Assembly: GCA_030490835.1 (NCBI GenBank)
Contig: CM059972.1
Span: forward strand, 45,673,452 to 45,737,451
Source of the DNA: Annona cherimola
Taxonomy: Eukaryota > Streptophyta > Magnoliopsida > Magnoliales > Annonaceae
Direction: 5' to 3'
DNA: 64,000 bases
A program made the position numbers and the translations under genes. Below are positions 10,702 to 21,104 of the stretch, one piece after another. Each line of letters starts with the position of its first letter. Positions within the stretch are counted from its first letter, which is position 1. The notes below the pieces were generated by a model, which was given only the letters and a program-made list of their open reading frames with translations, searched no databases and was not told the DNA's origin.

Positions 10702-13030
10702 CCTTTAAGGTCATTCCTTGTCGTTCGAATGAAATGAAATAAAGGGATTGTTGTTAATTGTTGTTGATTGAAGTTCCTTTCGCTCGTATTAGTTGTTTTG
10801 AATATATTGAAATGCATTAAAGTTTACTCGTTCTACTTACAGTCAAATCAAGTCATTTAGATTTAGTTTTACTCAATTCTATCTAATCAAAGTTCATTCT
10901 ATCAAACTCAATACATTTGATTTGATTTGAATTCCTTTAAGGTCGTCCCTTGTCGTTCGAATGTAAATGAAATCAAGGGATTGTTGTTAATTGTTGTTGA
11001 TTGAAGTTCCTTTCCTCCGATTCAGTTGTTTTGAATATATTGCAATGCGTTAAAGTTTACTCGTTCTCCTTACAGTCAAATCAAGTCAATTAGATTGAGT
11101 TGTACTCAATTCTAGCTAATCAAAGTTCATTCTATCAAACTCAATTCATTTGATTCGATTTGAATACCTTTAAGGTCATCCCTTGTCGTTCGAATGTAAA
11201 TGAAATGAAGGGATTGATGTTGATTGTTGTTGATTGAAGTTCCTTTCGTCCGAATTAGTTGTTTTGAACCTATTGGAATGCATTAAAGTTTACTCGTTCT
11301 CATTACAGTCAAATCAAGTCAATTAGATTGAGTTGTATTCAATTCTAACTAATCAAAGTTCATTCTATCCAACTGAATTCATTTGATTCGATTTCAATGC
11401 CTTTAAGGTCATTCCTTGTCGTTCGAATGTAAATAAAATCAAGGAATTATTGTTAATTGTTGTTGATTGAAGTTCCTTTCCTCCGATTCAACTGTTTTGA
11501 ATCTTTTGGAATGCATTGAAGTTTACTCGTTCTCCTTACAATCAAATCAAGTCAATTAGATTGAGTTGTACTCAATTCTAGCTAAGCAAATTTCATGCTA
11601 TCAAACTCAATTCATTTGATTCGATTTGAATACCTTTAAGGTCATCCCTTGTCGTTCGAATGTAAATGAAATGAAGGGATTGATGTTGATTGTTGTTGAT
11701 TGAAGTTCCTTTCGTTCGAATTAGTTGTTTTGAATCTACTGGAATGCATTAAAGTTTACTCGTTCTCATTACAGTCAAATCAAGTCAATTAGATTGAGTT
11801 GTACTCAATTCTAACTAATCAAAGTTCATTCTATCCAACTGAATTCATTTGATTCGATTTCAATGCCTTTAAGGTCATTCCTTGTCATTCGAATGTACAT
11901 GAAATCATGGGATTGTTGTTAATTGTTGTTGATTGAAGTTCCTTTCCTCCGATTCAGTTGTTTTGAATATATTGCAATGCGTTAAAGTTTACTCGTTCTC
12001 CTTACAGTCAAATCAAGTCAATTAGATTGAGTTGTACTCAATTCTAGCTAATCAAAGTTCATTCTATCAAACTCAATTCATTTGATTCGATTTGAATACC
12101 TTTAAGGTCATCCCTTGTCGTTCGAATGTAAATGAAATGAAGGGATTGATGTTGATTGTTGTTGATTGAAGTTCCTTTCGTCCGAATTAGTTGTTTTGAA
12201 CCTATTGGAATGCATTAAAGTTTACTCGTTCTCATTACAGTCAAATCAAGTCAATTAGATTGAGTTGTATTCAATTCTAACTAATCAAAGTTCATTCTAT
12301 CCAACTGAATTAATTTGATTCGATTTCAATGCCTTTAAGGTCATTCCTTGTCGTTCGAATGTAAATAAAATCAAGGAATTATTGTTAATTGTTGTTGATT
12401 GAAGTTCCTTTCCTCCGATTCAACTGTTTTGAATCTTTTGGAATGCATTGAAGTTTACTCGTTCTCCTTACAATCAAATCAAGTCAATTAGATTGAGTTG
12501 TACTCAATTCTAGCTAAGCAAATTTCATGCTATCAAACTCAATTCATTTGATTCGATTTGAATACCTTTAAGGTCATCCCTTGTCGTTCGAATGTAAATG
12601 AAATGAAGGGATTGATGTTGATTGTTGTTGATTGAAGTTCCTTTCGTTCGAATTAGTTGTTTTGAATCTACTGGAATGCATTAAAGTTTACTCGTTCTCA
12701 TTACAGTCAAATTAAGTCAATTAGATTGAGTTGTACTCAATTCTAACTAATCAAAGTTCATTCTATCCTACTGAATTTATTTGATTCGATTTCAATGCCT
12801 TTAAGGTCATCCGTTGTCGTCCGAATGTAGATGAAATCAAGGGATTGTTGTTAATTGTTGTTCCTGGAAGTTCCTTTCGTGAAATTCAGTTGTTTTGAAT
12901 CTATTGGAATGCGTTAAAGTTTACTCATTCTCAATACACTCAAATCAAGTCAATTAGATTGAGTTGTACTTAATTCTAACTAATCAATGTTCATTCTATC
13001 AAACTCAATTCATTTGATTCGATTTCAATG
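10702..13030 (+). repeat. Higher-order repeat, 10-mer (2329 bp), second copy
   Basis: Order A-B-C-D-E-B'-C-D-E-F, matching 6510-8838 including its private markers: GAATTAATTTG near 12308, AAATTAAGTC near 12709, GTTCCTGGAAG near 12861, TTTACTCATTC near 12920. Confidence 0.85.
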
Positions 13031-14194
13031 CCTTTAAGGTCATTCCTTGTCGTTCGAATGAAATGAAATAAAGGGATTGTTGTTAATTGTTGTTGATTGA
13101 AGTTCCTTTCGCTCGTATTAGTTGTTTTGAATATATTGAAATGCATTAAAGTTTACTCGTTCTACTTACAGTCAAATCAAGTCATTTAGATTTAGTTTTA
13201 CTCAATTCTATCTAATCAAAGTTCATTCTATCAAACTCAATACATTTGATTTGATTTGAATTCCTTTAAGGTCGTCCCTTGTCGTTCGAATGTAAATGAA
13301 ATCAAGGGATTGTTGTTAATTGTTGTTGATTGAAGTTCCTTTCCTCCGATTCAGTTGTTTTGAATATATTGCAATGCGTTAAAGTTTACTCGTTCTCCTT
13401 ACAGTCAAATCAAGTCAATTAGATTGAGTTGTACTCAATTCTAGCTAATCAAAGTTCTTTCTATCAAACTCAATTCATTTGATTCGATTTGAATACCTTT
13501 AAGGTCATCCCTTGTCGTTCGAATGTAAATGAAATGAAGGGATTGATGTTGATTGTTGTGGATTGAAGTTCCTTTCGTCCGAATTAGTTGTTTTGAACCT
13601 ATTGGAATGCATTAAAGTTTACTCGTCCTCATTACAGTCAAATCAAGTCAATTAGATTGAGTTGTATTCAATTCTAACTAATCAAAGTTCATTCTATCCA
13701 ACTGAATTCATTTGATTCGATTTCAATGCCTTTAAGGTCATTCCTTGTCGTTCGAATGTAAATAAAATCAAGGAATTATTGTTAATTGTTGTTGATTGAA
13801 GTTCCTTTCCTCCGATTCAACTGTTTTGAATCTTTTGGAATGCATTGAAGTTTACTCGTTCTCCTTACAATCAAATCAAGTCAATTAGATTGAGTTGTAC
13901 TCAATTCTAGCTAAGCAAATTTCATGCTATCAAACTCAATTCATTTGATTCGATTTGAATACCTTTAAGGTCATCCCTTGTCGTTCGAATGTAAATGAAA
14001 TGAAGGGATTGATGTTGACTGTTGTTGATTAAAGTTCCTTTCGTTCGAATTAGTTGTTTTGAATCTACTGGAATGCATTAAAGTTTACTCGTTCTCATTA
14101 CAGTCAAATCAAGTCAATTAGATTGAGTTGTACTCAATTCTAACTAATCAAAGTTCATTCTATCAAACTCAATTCATTTGATTCGATTTCAACG
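13031..14194 (+). repeat. Terminal partial higher-order repeat (A-B-C-D-E)
   Basis: Starts with a type A monomer and follows the 10-mer order for five monomers, then the pattern is lost at 14195. It carries private changes absent from earlier units: GTTCTTTCTATC near 13454, TTGTGGATTG near 13556, CTCGTCCTC near 13623, and GACTGTTGTTGATTAAAG near 14017. Higher divergence toward the edge of the ordered domain fits less frequent exchange there. Confidence 0.75.
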
Positions 14195-14587
14195 CCTTTA
14201 AGGTCATTCCTTGTCGTTCGAATGTAAATGAAATAAAGGGATTGTTGTTAATTGTTGTTGATTGAATTTCCTTTCGTTCGTATTAGTTGTTTTGAATATA
14301 TTGAAATGCATTAAAGTTTACTCGTTCTACTTACAGTCAAATCAAGTCATTTAGATTTAGTTTTACTCAATTATATCTAATCAAAGTTCATTCTATCAAA
14401 CTCAATACATTTGATTTGATTTGAATTCCTTTAAGGTCGTCCCTTGTCGTTCGAATGTAAATGAAATGAAGGGATTGATGTTGATTGTTGTTGATTGAAG
14501 TTCCTTTCGTCCGAATTAGTTGTTTTGAATCTATTGGAATGCATTAAAGTTTACTCGTTCTCATTACAGTCAATTCAAGTCAATTAG

Positions 14588-14604
14588 ATTGAGTAGTACT
14601 CAAT
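14588..14604. repeat. Perfected dyad variant ATTGAGTA-G-TACTCAAT
   Basis: One base change in the usual dyad (TTGT to TAGT) makes the arms eight bases with a single central base. The same GAGTAGTACTC variant recurs in other monomers, for example near 15756, 19717, 21968, 22900, 28260, 32688, 33620 and 38280, so it has been spread by homogenisation. Confidence 0.75.
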
Positions 14605-16756
14605 TCTAACTAATCAAAGTTCATTCTATCCAACTGAATTCATTTGATTCGATTTCAATGCCTTTAAGGTCATTCCTTGTCGTTGGAACGTAAATGAAAT
14701 CATGGGATTGTTGTTAATTGTTGTTGATTGAAGTTCCTTTCGTCCAATTCAGTTGTTTTGAATCTATTGCAATGCGTTAAAGTTTACTCGTTCTCCTTAC
14801 AGTCAAATCAAGTCAATTAGATTGAGTTGTACTCAATTCTAGCTAATCAAAGTTCACTCTATCAAACTCAATTCATTTGATTCGATTTGAATGCCTTTAA
14901 GGTCATCCCTTGTCGTTCGAATGTAAATGAAATGAAGGGATTGATGTTGATTGTTGTTGATTGAAGTTCCTTTCGTCCGAATTAGTTGTTTTGAACCTAT
15001 TGAAATGCATTAAAGTTTACTCTTTCTACTTATAGTCAAATCAGGTCATTTAGATTGAGTTTTACTCAATTCTATCTAATCAAAGTTCATTCTATCAAAC
15101 TCAATACATTTGATTTGATTTTAATGCCTTTAAGGTCGTCCCTTGTCGTTCGAATGTAAATGAAATCAAGGGATTGTTGTTAACTGTTGTTGACTGAAGT
15201 TCCTTTCGTCCGAATTAGTTGTTTTGAATCTATTGGAATGCATTAAAGTTTACTCGTTCTCATTACAGTCAAATCAAGTCAATTAGAATGAGTTGTACTC
15301 AATTCAAGCTAATCAAAGTTCATTCTATCAAACTCAATTCATTTGATTCGATTTCAATGCCTTTAAGGTCATTCCTTGTCGTTCGAATGTAAATGAAATA
15401 AAGGGATTGTTGTTAATGTTGTTGATTGAAGTTCCTTTCGTTCGTATTAGTTGTTTTGAATATATTGAAATGCATTAAAGTTTACTCGTTCTACTTGCAG
15501 TCAAATCAAGACATTTAGATTTAGTTTTACTCAATTCTATCTAATCAATGTTCATTCTATCAAACTCAATACATTTGATTTGATTTGAATTCCTTTAAGG
15601 TCGTCCCTTGTCGTTCGAATGTAAATGAAATCAAGGGATTGTTGTTAATTGTTGTTGATTGAAGTTCCTTTCGTCCGAATTAGTTGTTTTGAATCTGTTG
15701 GAATGCATTAAAGTTTACTCGTTCTCATTACAGTCAAATCAAGTCAATTAGATTGAGTAGTACTCAATTCTAACTAATCAAAGTTCATTCTATCCAACTG
15801 AATTCATTTGATTCGATTTCAATGCCTTTAAGGTCATTCCTTGTCGTTGGAACGTTAATGAAATCATGGGATTGTTGTTAATTGTTGTTGATTGAAGTTC
15901 CTTTCGTCCAATTCAGTTGTTTTGAATCTATTGCAATGCGTTAAAGTTTACTCGTTCTCCTTACAATCAAATCAAGTCAATTAGATTGAGTTGTACTCAA
16001 TTCTAGCTAATCAAAGTTCACTCTATCAAACTCAATTCATTTGATTCGATTTCAATGCCATTAGGGTCATTCCTTGTCGTTCGAATGTAAATGAAATCAT
16101 GGGATTGTTGTCAATTGTTGTTGATTGAAGTTCCTTTCGTCCAATTCAGTTGTTTTGAATCCATTGCAATGCGTTAAAGTTTACTCGTTCTCCTTACAGT
16201 CAAATCAAGTCAATTAGATTGAGTTGTACTCAATTCTAGCTAATCAAAGTTCATTCTATGAAACTCAATTCATTTGATTCGATTTGAATACCTTTAAGGT
16301 CATCCATTGTCGTTCGAATGTAAATGAAATCAAGGGATTGATGTTGATTGTTGTTGATTGTAGTTCCTTTCGTCCGAATTAGTTGTTTTGAACCTATTGG
16401 AATGCATTAAAGTTTACTCGTTCTACTTACAGTCAAATCAGGTCATTTAGATTGAGTTTTACTCAATTCTATCTAATCAAAGTTCATTCTATCAAACTCA
16501 ATACATTTGATTTGATTTTAATGCCTTTAAGGTCGTCCCTTGTCGTTCGAATGTAAAAGAAATCAAGGGATTGTTGTTAACTGTTGTTGATTGAAGTTCC
16601 TTTCGTCCGAATTAGTTGTTTTGAATCTATTGGAATGCATTAAAGTTTACTCGTTCTCATTACAGTCAAATCAAGTCAATTAGAATGAGTTGTACTCAAT
16701 TCTAGCTAATCAAAGTTCATTCTATCAAACTCAATTCATTTGATTCGATTTCAATG

Positions 16757-17454
16757 CCTTTAAGGTCATTCCTTGTCGTTCGAATGTAAATGAAATGAAG
16801 GGTTTGATGTTTATTGTTGTTGATTGAAGTTCCTTTCGTTCGAATTAGTATTTTTGGATCTATTGGAATGCATTAAAGTTTACTCGTTCTACTTACAGTC
16901 AAATCAAGTCATTTAGATTGAGTTTTACTCAATTCTAGCTAATCAAAGTTCACTCTACAAACTCAATTAATTTGATTCGATTTGAATGCCTTTAAGGTCA
17001 TCCCTTGTCGTTCGAATGTAAATGAAATGAAGGGATTGATGTTGATTGTTGTTGATTGAAGTTCTGTTCGTCCGAATTAGCTGTTTTGAATCTAATGGAA
17101 TTAATTAAAGTTTACTCGTTCTACTTATAGTCACATCAAGTCAATTAGATTGAGTTGTACTCAATTCTAGCTAATCAAAGTTCATTCTATCAAACTCAAT
17201 TCATTTGATTCGATTTCAATGCCTTTATGGTCATTTCTTGTCGTTCGAATGTAAATGAAATCAAGGGATTGTTGTTAATTGTTGTTGATTGAAGTTCCTT
17301 TCCTCCGATTCAACTGTTTTGAATCTTTTGAAATGCGTTAAAGTTTACTCGTTCTCATTACAGTCAAATCAAGTCAATTACATTGAGTTGTACTCAATTC
17401 TAACTAATCAAAGTTCATTCTATCCAACTGAATTCATTTGATTCGAGTTCAATG
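16757..17454 (+). repeat. Three-monomer block repeated 3261 bp downstream
   Basis: Monomers at 16757, 16989 and 17222 correspond to those at 20018, 20250 and 20483, each 3261 bp away (14 x 233 minus 1). Shared rare markers are TGTTTATTGTTG, TAGTATTTTT, CTCTACAAACTC (one base lost) and CCTTTATGGTCATTTCTTG. The one-base loss makes the first monomer of each block 232 bp. Confidence 0.8.
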
Positions 17455-19085
17455 CCTTTAAGGTCATTCCTTGTCGTTCGAATGTAAATGAAATCAAGGG
17501 ATTGTTGTTAATTGTTGTTGATTGAAGTTCCTTTCCTCCGATTCAACTGTTTTGAATCTTTTGGAATGCATTAAAGTTTACTCGTTCTCATTATAGTCAA
17601 ATCAATTCAATTAGATTGAGTTGTATTCAATTCTAACTAATCAAAGTTCATTCTATCCAACTGAATTCATTTGATTCGATTTCAATGCCTTTAAGGTCAT
17701 TCCTTGTCGTTCGAATGTAAATGAAATCATGGGATTGTTGTTAACTGTTGTTGATTGAATTTCCATTCCTCCGATTCAGTTGTTTTGAATATATTGCAAT
17801 GCGTTAAAGTTTACTCGTTCTCCTTACAGTCAAATCAAGTCAATTAGATTGAGTTGTACTCAATTCTAGCTAATCAAAGTTCATTCTATTAAACTCAATT
17901 CATTTGATTCGATTTGAATACCTTTAAGGTCATCCATTGTCGTTCGAATGTAAATGAAATCAAGGGATTGATGTTGATTGTTGTTGATTGTAGTTCCTTT
18001 CGTCCGAATTAGTTGTTTTGAACCTATTGGAATGCATTAAAGTTTACTCGTTCTCATTACAGTCAAATCAAGTCAATTAGATTGAGTTGTATTCAATTCT
18101 AACTAATCAAAGTTCATTCTATCCAACTGAATTCATTTGATTCGATTTCAATGCCTTTAAGGTCATTCCTTGTCGTTCGAATGTAAATGAAATAAAGGGA
18201 TTGTTGTTAATTGTTGTTGATTGAAGTTCCTTTCCTCCGATTCAACTGTTTTGAATCTTTTGAAATGCGTTAAAGTTTACTCGTTCTCATTACAGTCAAA
18301 TCAAGTCAATTACATTGAGTTGTACTCAATTCTAACTAATCAAAGTTCATTCTATCCAACTGAATTCATTTGATTCGAGTTCAATGCCTTTAAGGTCATT
18401 CCTTGTCGTTCGAATGTAAATGAAATCAAGGGATTGTTGTTAATTGTTGTTGATTGAAGTTCCTTTCCTCCGATTCAACTGTTTTGAATCTTTTGGAATG
18501 CATTAAAGTTTACTCGTTCTCATTATAGTCAAATCAATTCAATTAGATTGAGTTGTATTCAATTCTAACTAATCAAAGTTCATTCTATCCAACTGAATTC
18601 ATTTGATTCGATTTCAATGCCTTTAAGGTCAATCCTTGTCGTTCGAATGTAAATGAAATCATGGGATTGTTGTTAACTGTTGTTGATTGAATTTCCATTC
18701 CTCCGATTCAGTTGTTTTGAATATATTGCAATGCGTTAAAGTTTACTCGTTCTCCTTACAGTCAAATCAAGTCAATTAGATTGAGTTGTACTCAATTCTA
18801 GCTAATCAAAGTTCATTCTATTAAACTCAATTCATTTGATTCGATTTGAATACCTTTAAGGTCATCCATTGTCGTTCGAATGTAAATGAAATCAAGGGAT
18901 TGATGTTGATTGTTGTTGATTGTAGTTCCTTTCGTCCGAATTAGTTGTTTTGAACCTATTGGAATGCATTAAAGTTTACTCGTTCTACTTACAGTCAAAT
19001 CAGGTCATTTAGATTGAGTTTTACTCAATTCTATCTAATCAAAGTTCATTCTATCAAACTCAATACATTTGATTTGATTTTAATG
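17222..19085 (+). repeat. 932 bp (4-monomer) tandem duplication
   Basis: 17222-18153 and 18154-19085 match four monomers in order. Paired markers lie 932 bp apart: ATTCGAGTTC at 17441 and 18373, GAATTTCCATTCC in both third monomers, and CATCCATTG in the monomers at 17921 and 18853. The fourth monomers differ in their 3' half (CTCATTAC with TGTATTC against CTACTTAC with TCAGGTCATTTAG), showing that the exchange point lies inside that monomer. Confidence 0.8.
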
Positions 19086-20017
19086 CCTTTAAGGTCGTCC
19101 CTTGTCGTTCGAATGTAAAAGAAATCAAGGGATTGTTGTTAACTGTTGTTGATTGAAGTTCCTTTCGTCCGAATTAGTTGTTTTGAATCTATTGGAATGC
19201 ATTAAAGTTTACTCGTTCTCATTACAGTCAAATCAAGTCAATTAGAATGAGTTGTACTCAATTCTAGCTAATCAAAGTTCATTCTATCAAACTCAATTCA
19301 TTTGATTCGATTTCAATGCCTTTAAGGTCATTCCTTGTCGTTCGAATGTAAATGAAATAAAGGGATTGTTGTTAATTGTTGTTGATTGAAGTTCCTTTCG
19401 TTCGTATTAGTTGTTTTGAATATATTGAAATGCATTAAAGTTTACTCGTTCTACTTGCAATCAAATCAAGTCATTTAGATTGAGTTTTACTCAATTCTAT
19501 CTAATCAAAGTTCATTCTATCAAACTCAATACATTTGATTTGATTTGAATTCCTTTAAGGTCGTCCCTTGTCGTTCGAATGTAAATGAAATCAAGGGATT
19601 GTTATTAATTGTTGTTGATTGAAGTTCCTTTCGTCCGAATTAGTTGTTTTGAATCTATTGGAATGCATTAAAGTTTACTCGTTCTCATTACAGTCAAATC
19701 AAGTCAATTAGATTGAGTAGTACTCAATTCTAACTAATCAAAGTTCATTCTATCCAACTGAATTCATTTGATTCGATTTCAATGCCTTTAAGGTCATTCC
19801 TTGTCGTTGGAACGTAAATGAAATCATGGGATTGTTGTTAATTGTTGTTGATTGAAGTTCCTTTCTTCCAATTCAGTTGTTTTGAATCTATTGCAATGCG
19901 TTAAAGTTTACTCGTTCTCCTTACAGTCAAATCAAGTCAATTAGATTGAGTTGTACTCAATTCTAGCTATTCAAAGTTCACTCTATCAAACTCAATTCAT
20001 TTGATTCGATTTGAATG

Positions 20018-20699
20018 CCTTTAAGGTCATCCCTTGTCGTTCGAATGTAAATGAAATGAAGGGATTGATGTTTATTGTTGTTGATTGAAGTTCCTTTCGT
20101 TCGAATTAGTATTTTTCGATCTATTGGAATGCATTAAAGTTTACTCGTTCTACTTACAGTCAAATCAAGTCATTTAGATTGAGTTTTACTCAATTCTAGC
20201 TAATCAAAGTTCACTCTACAAACTCAATTCATTTGATTCGATTTGAATGCCTTTAAGGTCATCCCTTGTCGTTCGAATGTAAATGAAATGAAGGGATTGA
20301 TGTTGATTGTTGTTGATTGGAGTTCCGTTCGTCCGAATTAGCTGTTTTGAATCTATTGGAATTCATTAAAGTTTACTCGTTCTACTTACAGTCACATCAA
20401 GTCAATTAGATTGAGTTGTACTCAATTCTAGCTAATCAATGTTCATTCTATCAAACTCAATTCATTTGATTCGATTTCAATGCCTTTATGGTCATTTCTT
20501 GTCGTTCGAATGTAAATGAAATCAAGGGATTGTTGTTAATTGTTGTTGATTGAAGTTCCTTTCCTCCGATTCAACTGTTTTGAATCTTTTGAAATGCGTT
20601 AAAGTTTACTCGTTCTCATTACAGTCAAATCAAGTCAATTACATTGAGTTGTCTCAATTCTAACTAATCAAAGTTCATTCTATCCAACTGAATTCATTT
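20018..20699 (+). repeat. Downstream copy of the three-monomer block, cut short
   Basis: Matches 16757-17454 from its first monomer but is interrupted near 20700 by the 76 bp deletion. It also carries a private one-base loss (GAGTTGTCTCAATTC near 20647). Confidence 0.75.
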
Positions 20700-20871
20700 T
20701 GTTGATTGATGATCCTTTCCTCCGATTTAGTTGTTTTGAATCTTTTGAAATTCGTTAAAGTTTACTCGTTCTCACTACAGTCAAATCAAGTCAATTACAT
20801 TGAGTTATACTCAATTCTAACTAATCAAAGTTCATTCTATCCAACTGAATTCATTTGATTCGAGTTCAATG
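20483..20871 (+). repeat. Truncated monomer pair with 76 bp internal deletion
   Basis: The landmark goes from 20483 (CCTTTATGG) to 20872 (CCTTTAAGG), 389 bp instead of 466. One base is lost in GTTGTCTCAATTC; the other 76 bp are missing at the junction CATTTT/GTTGATTGATG near 20700, where the end of one monomer joins the TTG tract of the next. The landmark, the CENP-B-like core and the GGGATT segment are all deleted. It is the only large break in register that I found, and the 3' flank is the GATGATCC variant also seen near 23500, 26070, 29330 and 31430. Confidence 0.9.
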
Positions 20872-21104
20872 CCTTTAAGGTCATTCCTTGTCGTTCGAAT
20901 GTAAATGAAATCAAGGGATTGTTGTTAATTGTTGTTGATTGAAGTTCCTTTCCTCCGATTCAACTGTTTTGAATCTTTTGGAATGCATTAAAGTTTACTC
21001 GTTCTCATTACAGTCAAATCAAGTCAATTAGATTGAGTTGTACTGAATTCTAACTAATTAAAGTTCATTCTATCAAACTCAATTCATTTGATTCGATTTC
21101 AACG

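Larger units (their letters stand above)
4647..13030 (+). repeat. Tandem duplication of a 4192 bp 18-mer
   Basis: 4647-8838 (8-mer plus 10-mer) and 8839-13030 (8-mer plus 10-mer) are 4192 bp each, equal to 18 x 233 minus two one-base deletions. All five private changes checked in the first copy recur in the second at the same offset, and I noticed no difference in spot checks. This is a second level of organisation, an HOR made of two smaller HORs, and one of the youngest events in the window. Confidence 0.85.
14195..20482 (+). repeat. Heterogeneous satellite zone between ordered HOR domains
   Basis: The 233 bp register holds, but no single higher-order period covers the zone. Monomers mix markers: TCGTTGGAACG at 14681, 15844 and 19804; CATTAGGGTC near 16065; CATCCATTG with GATTGTAG at 16291, 17921 and 18853; CTCTACAAACTC at about 16950 and 20210. 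Small one-base indels are commoner here (GTTAATGTTGTTG near 15412). It separates the domain built on type A starts from the later domains and shares markers with both, which fits an older, less homogenised junction. Confidence 0.75.

Noticed and set aside
1..14194. Inverted segments or strand switches in the array
   Set aside because: Every monomer read shows the same orientation; apparent inverted matches are the short within-monomer dyads.
20690..20712. Transposon insertion or target-site duplication at the broken monomer
   Set aside because: No extra sequence is present and no flanking duplication; it is a simple 76 bp loss.
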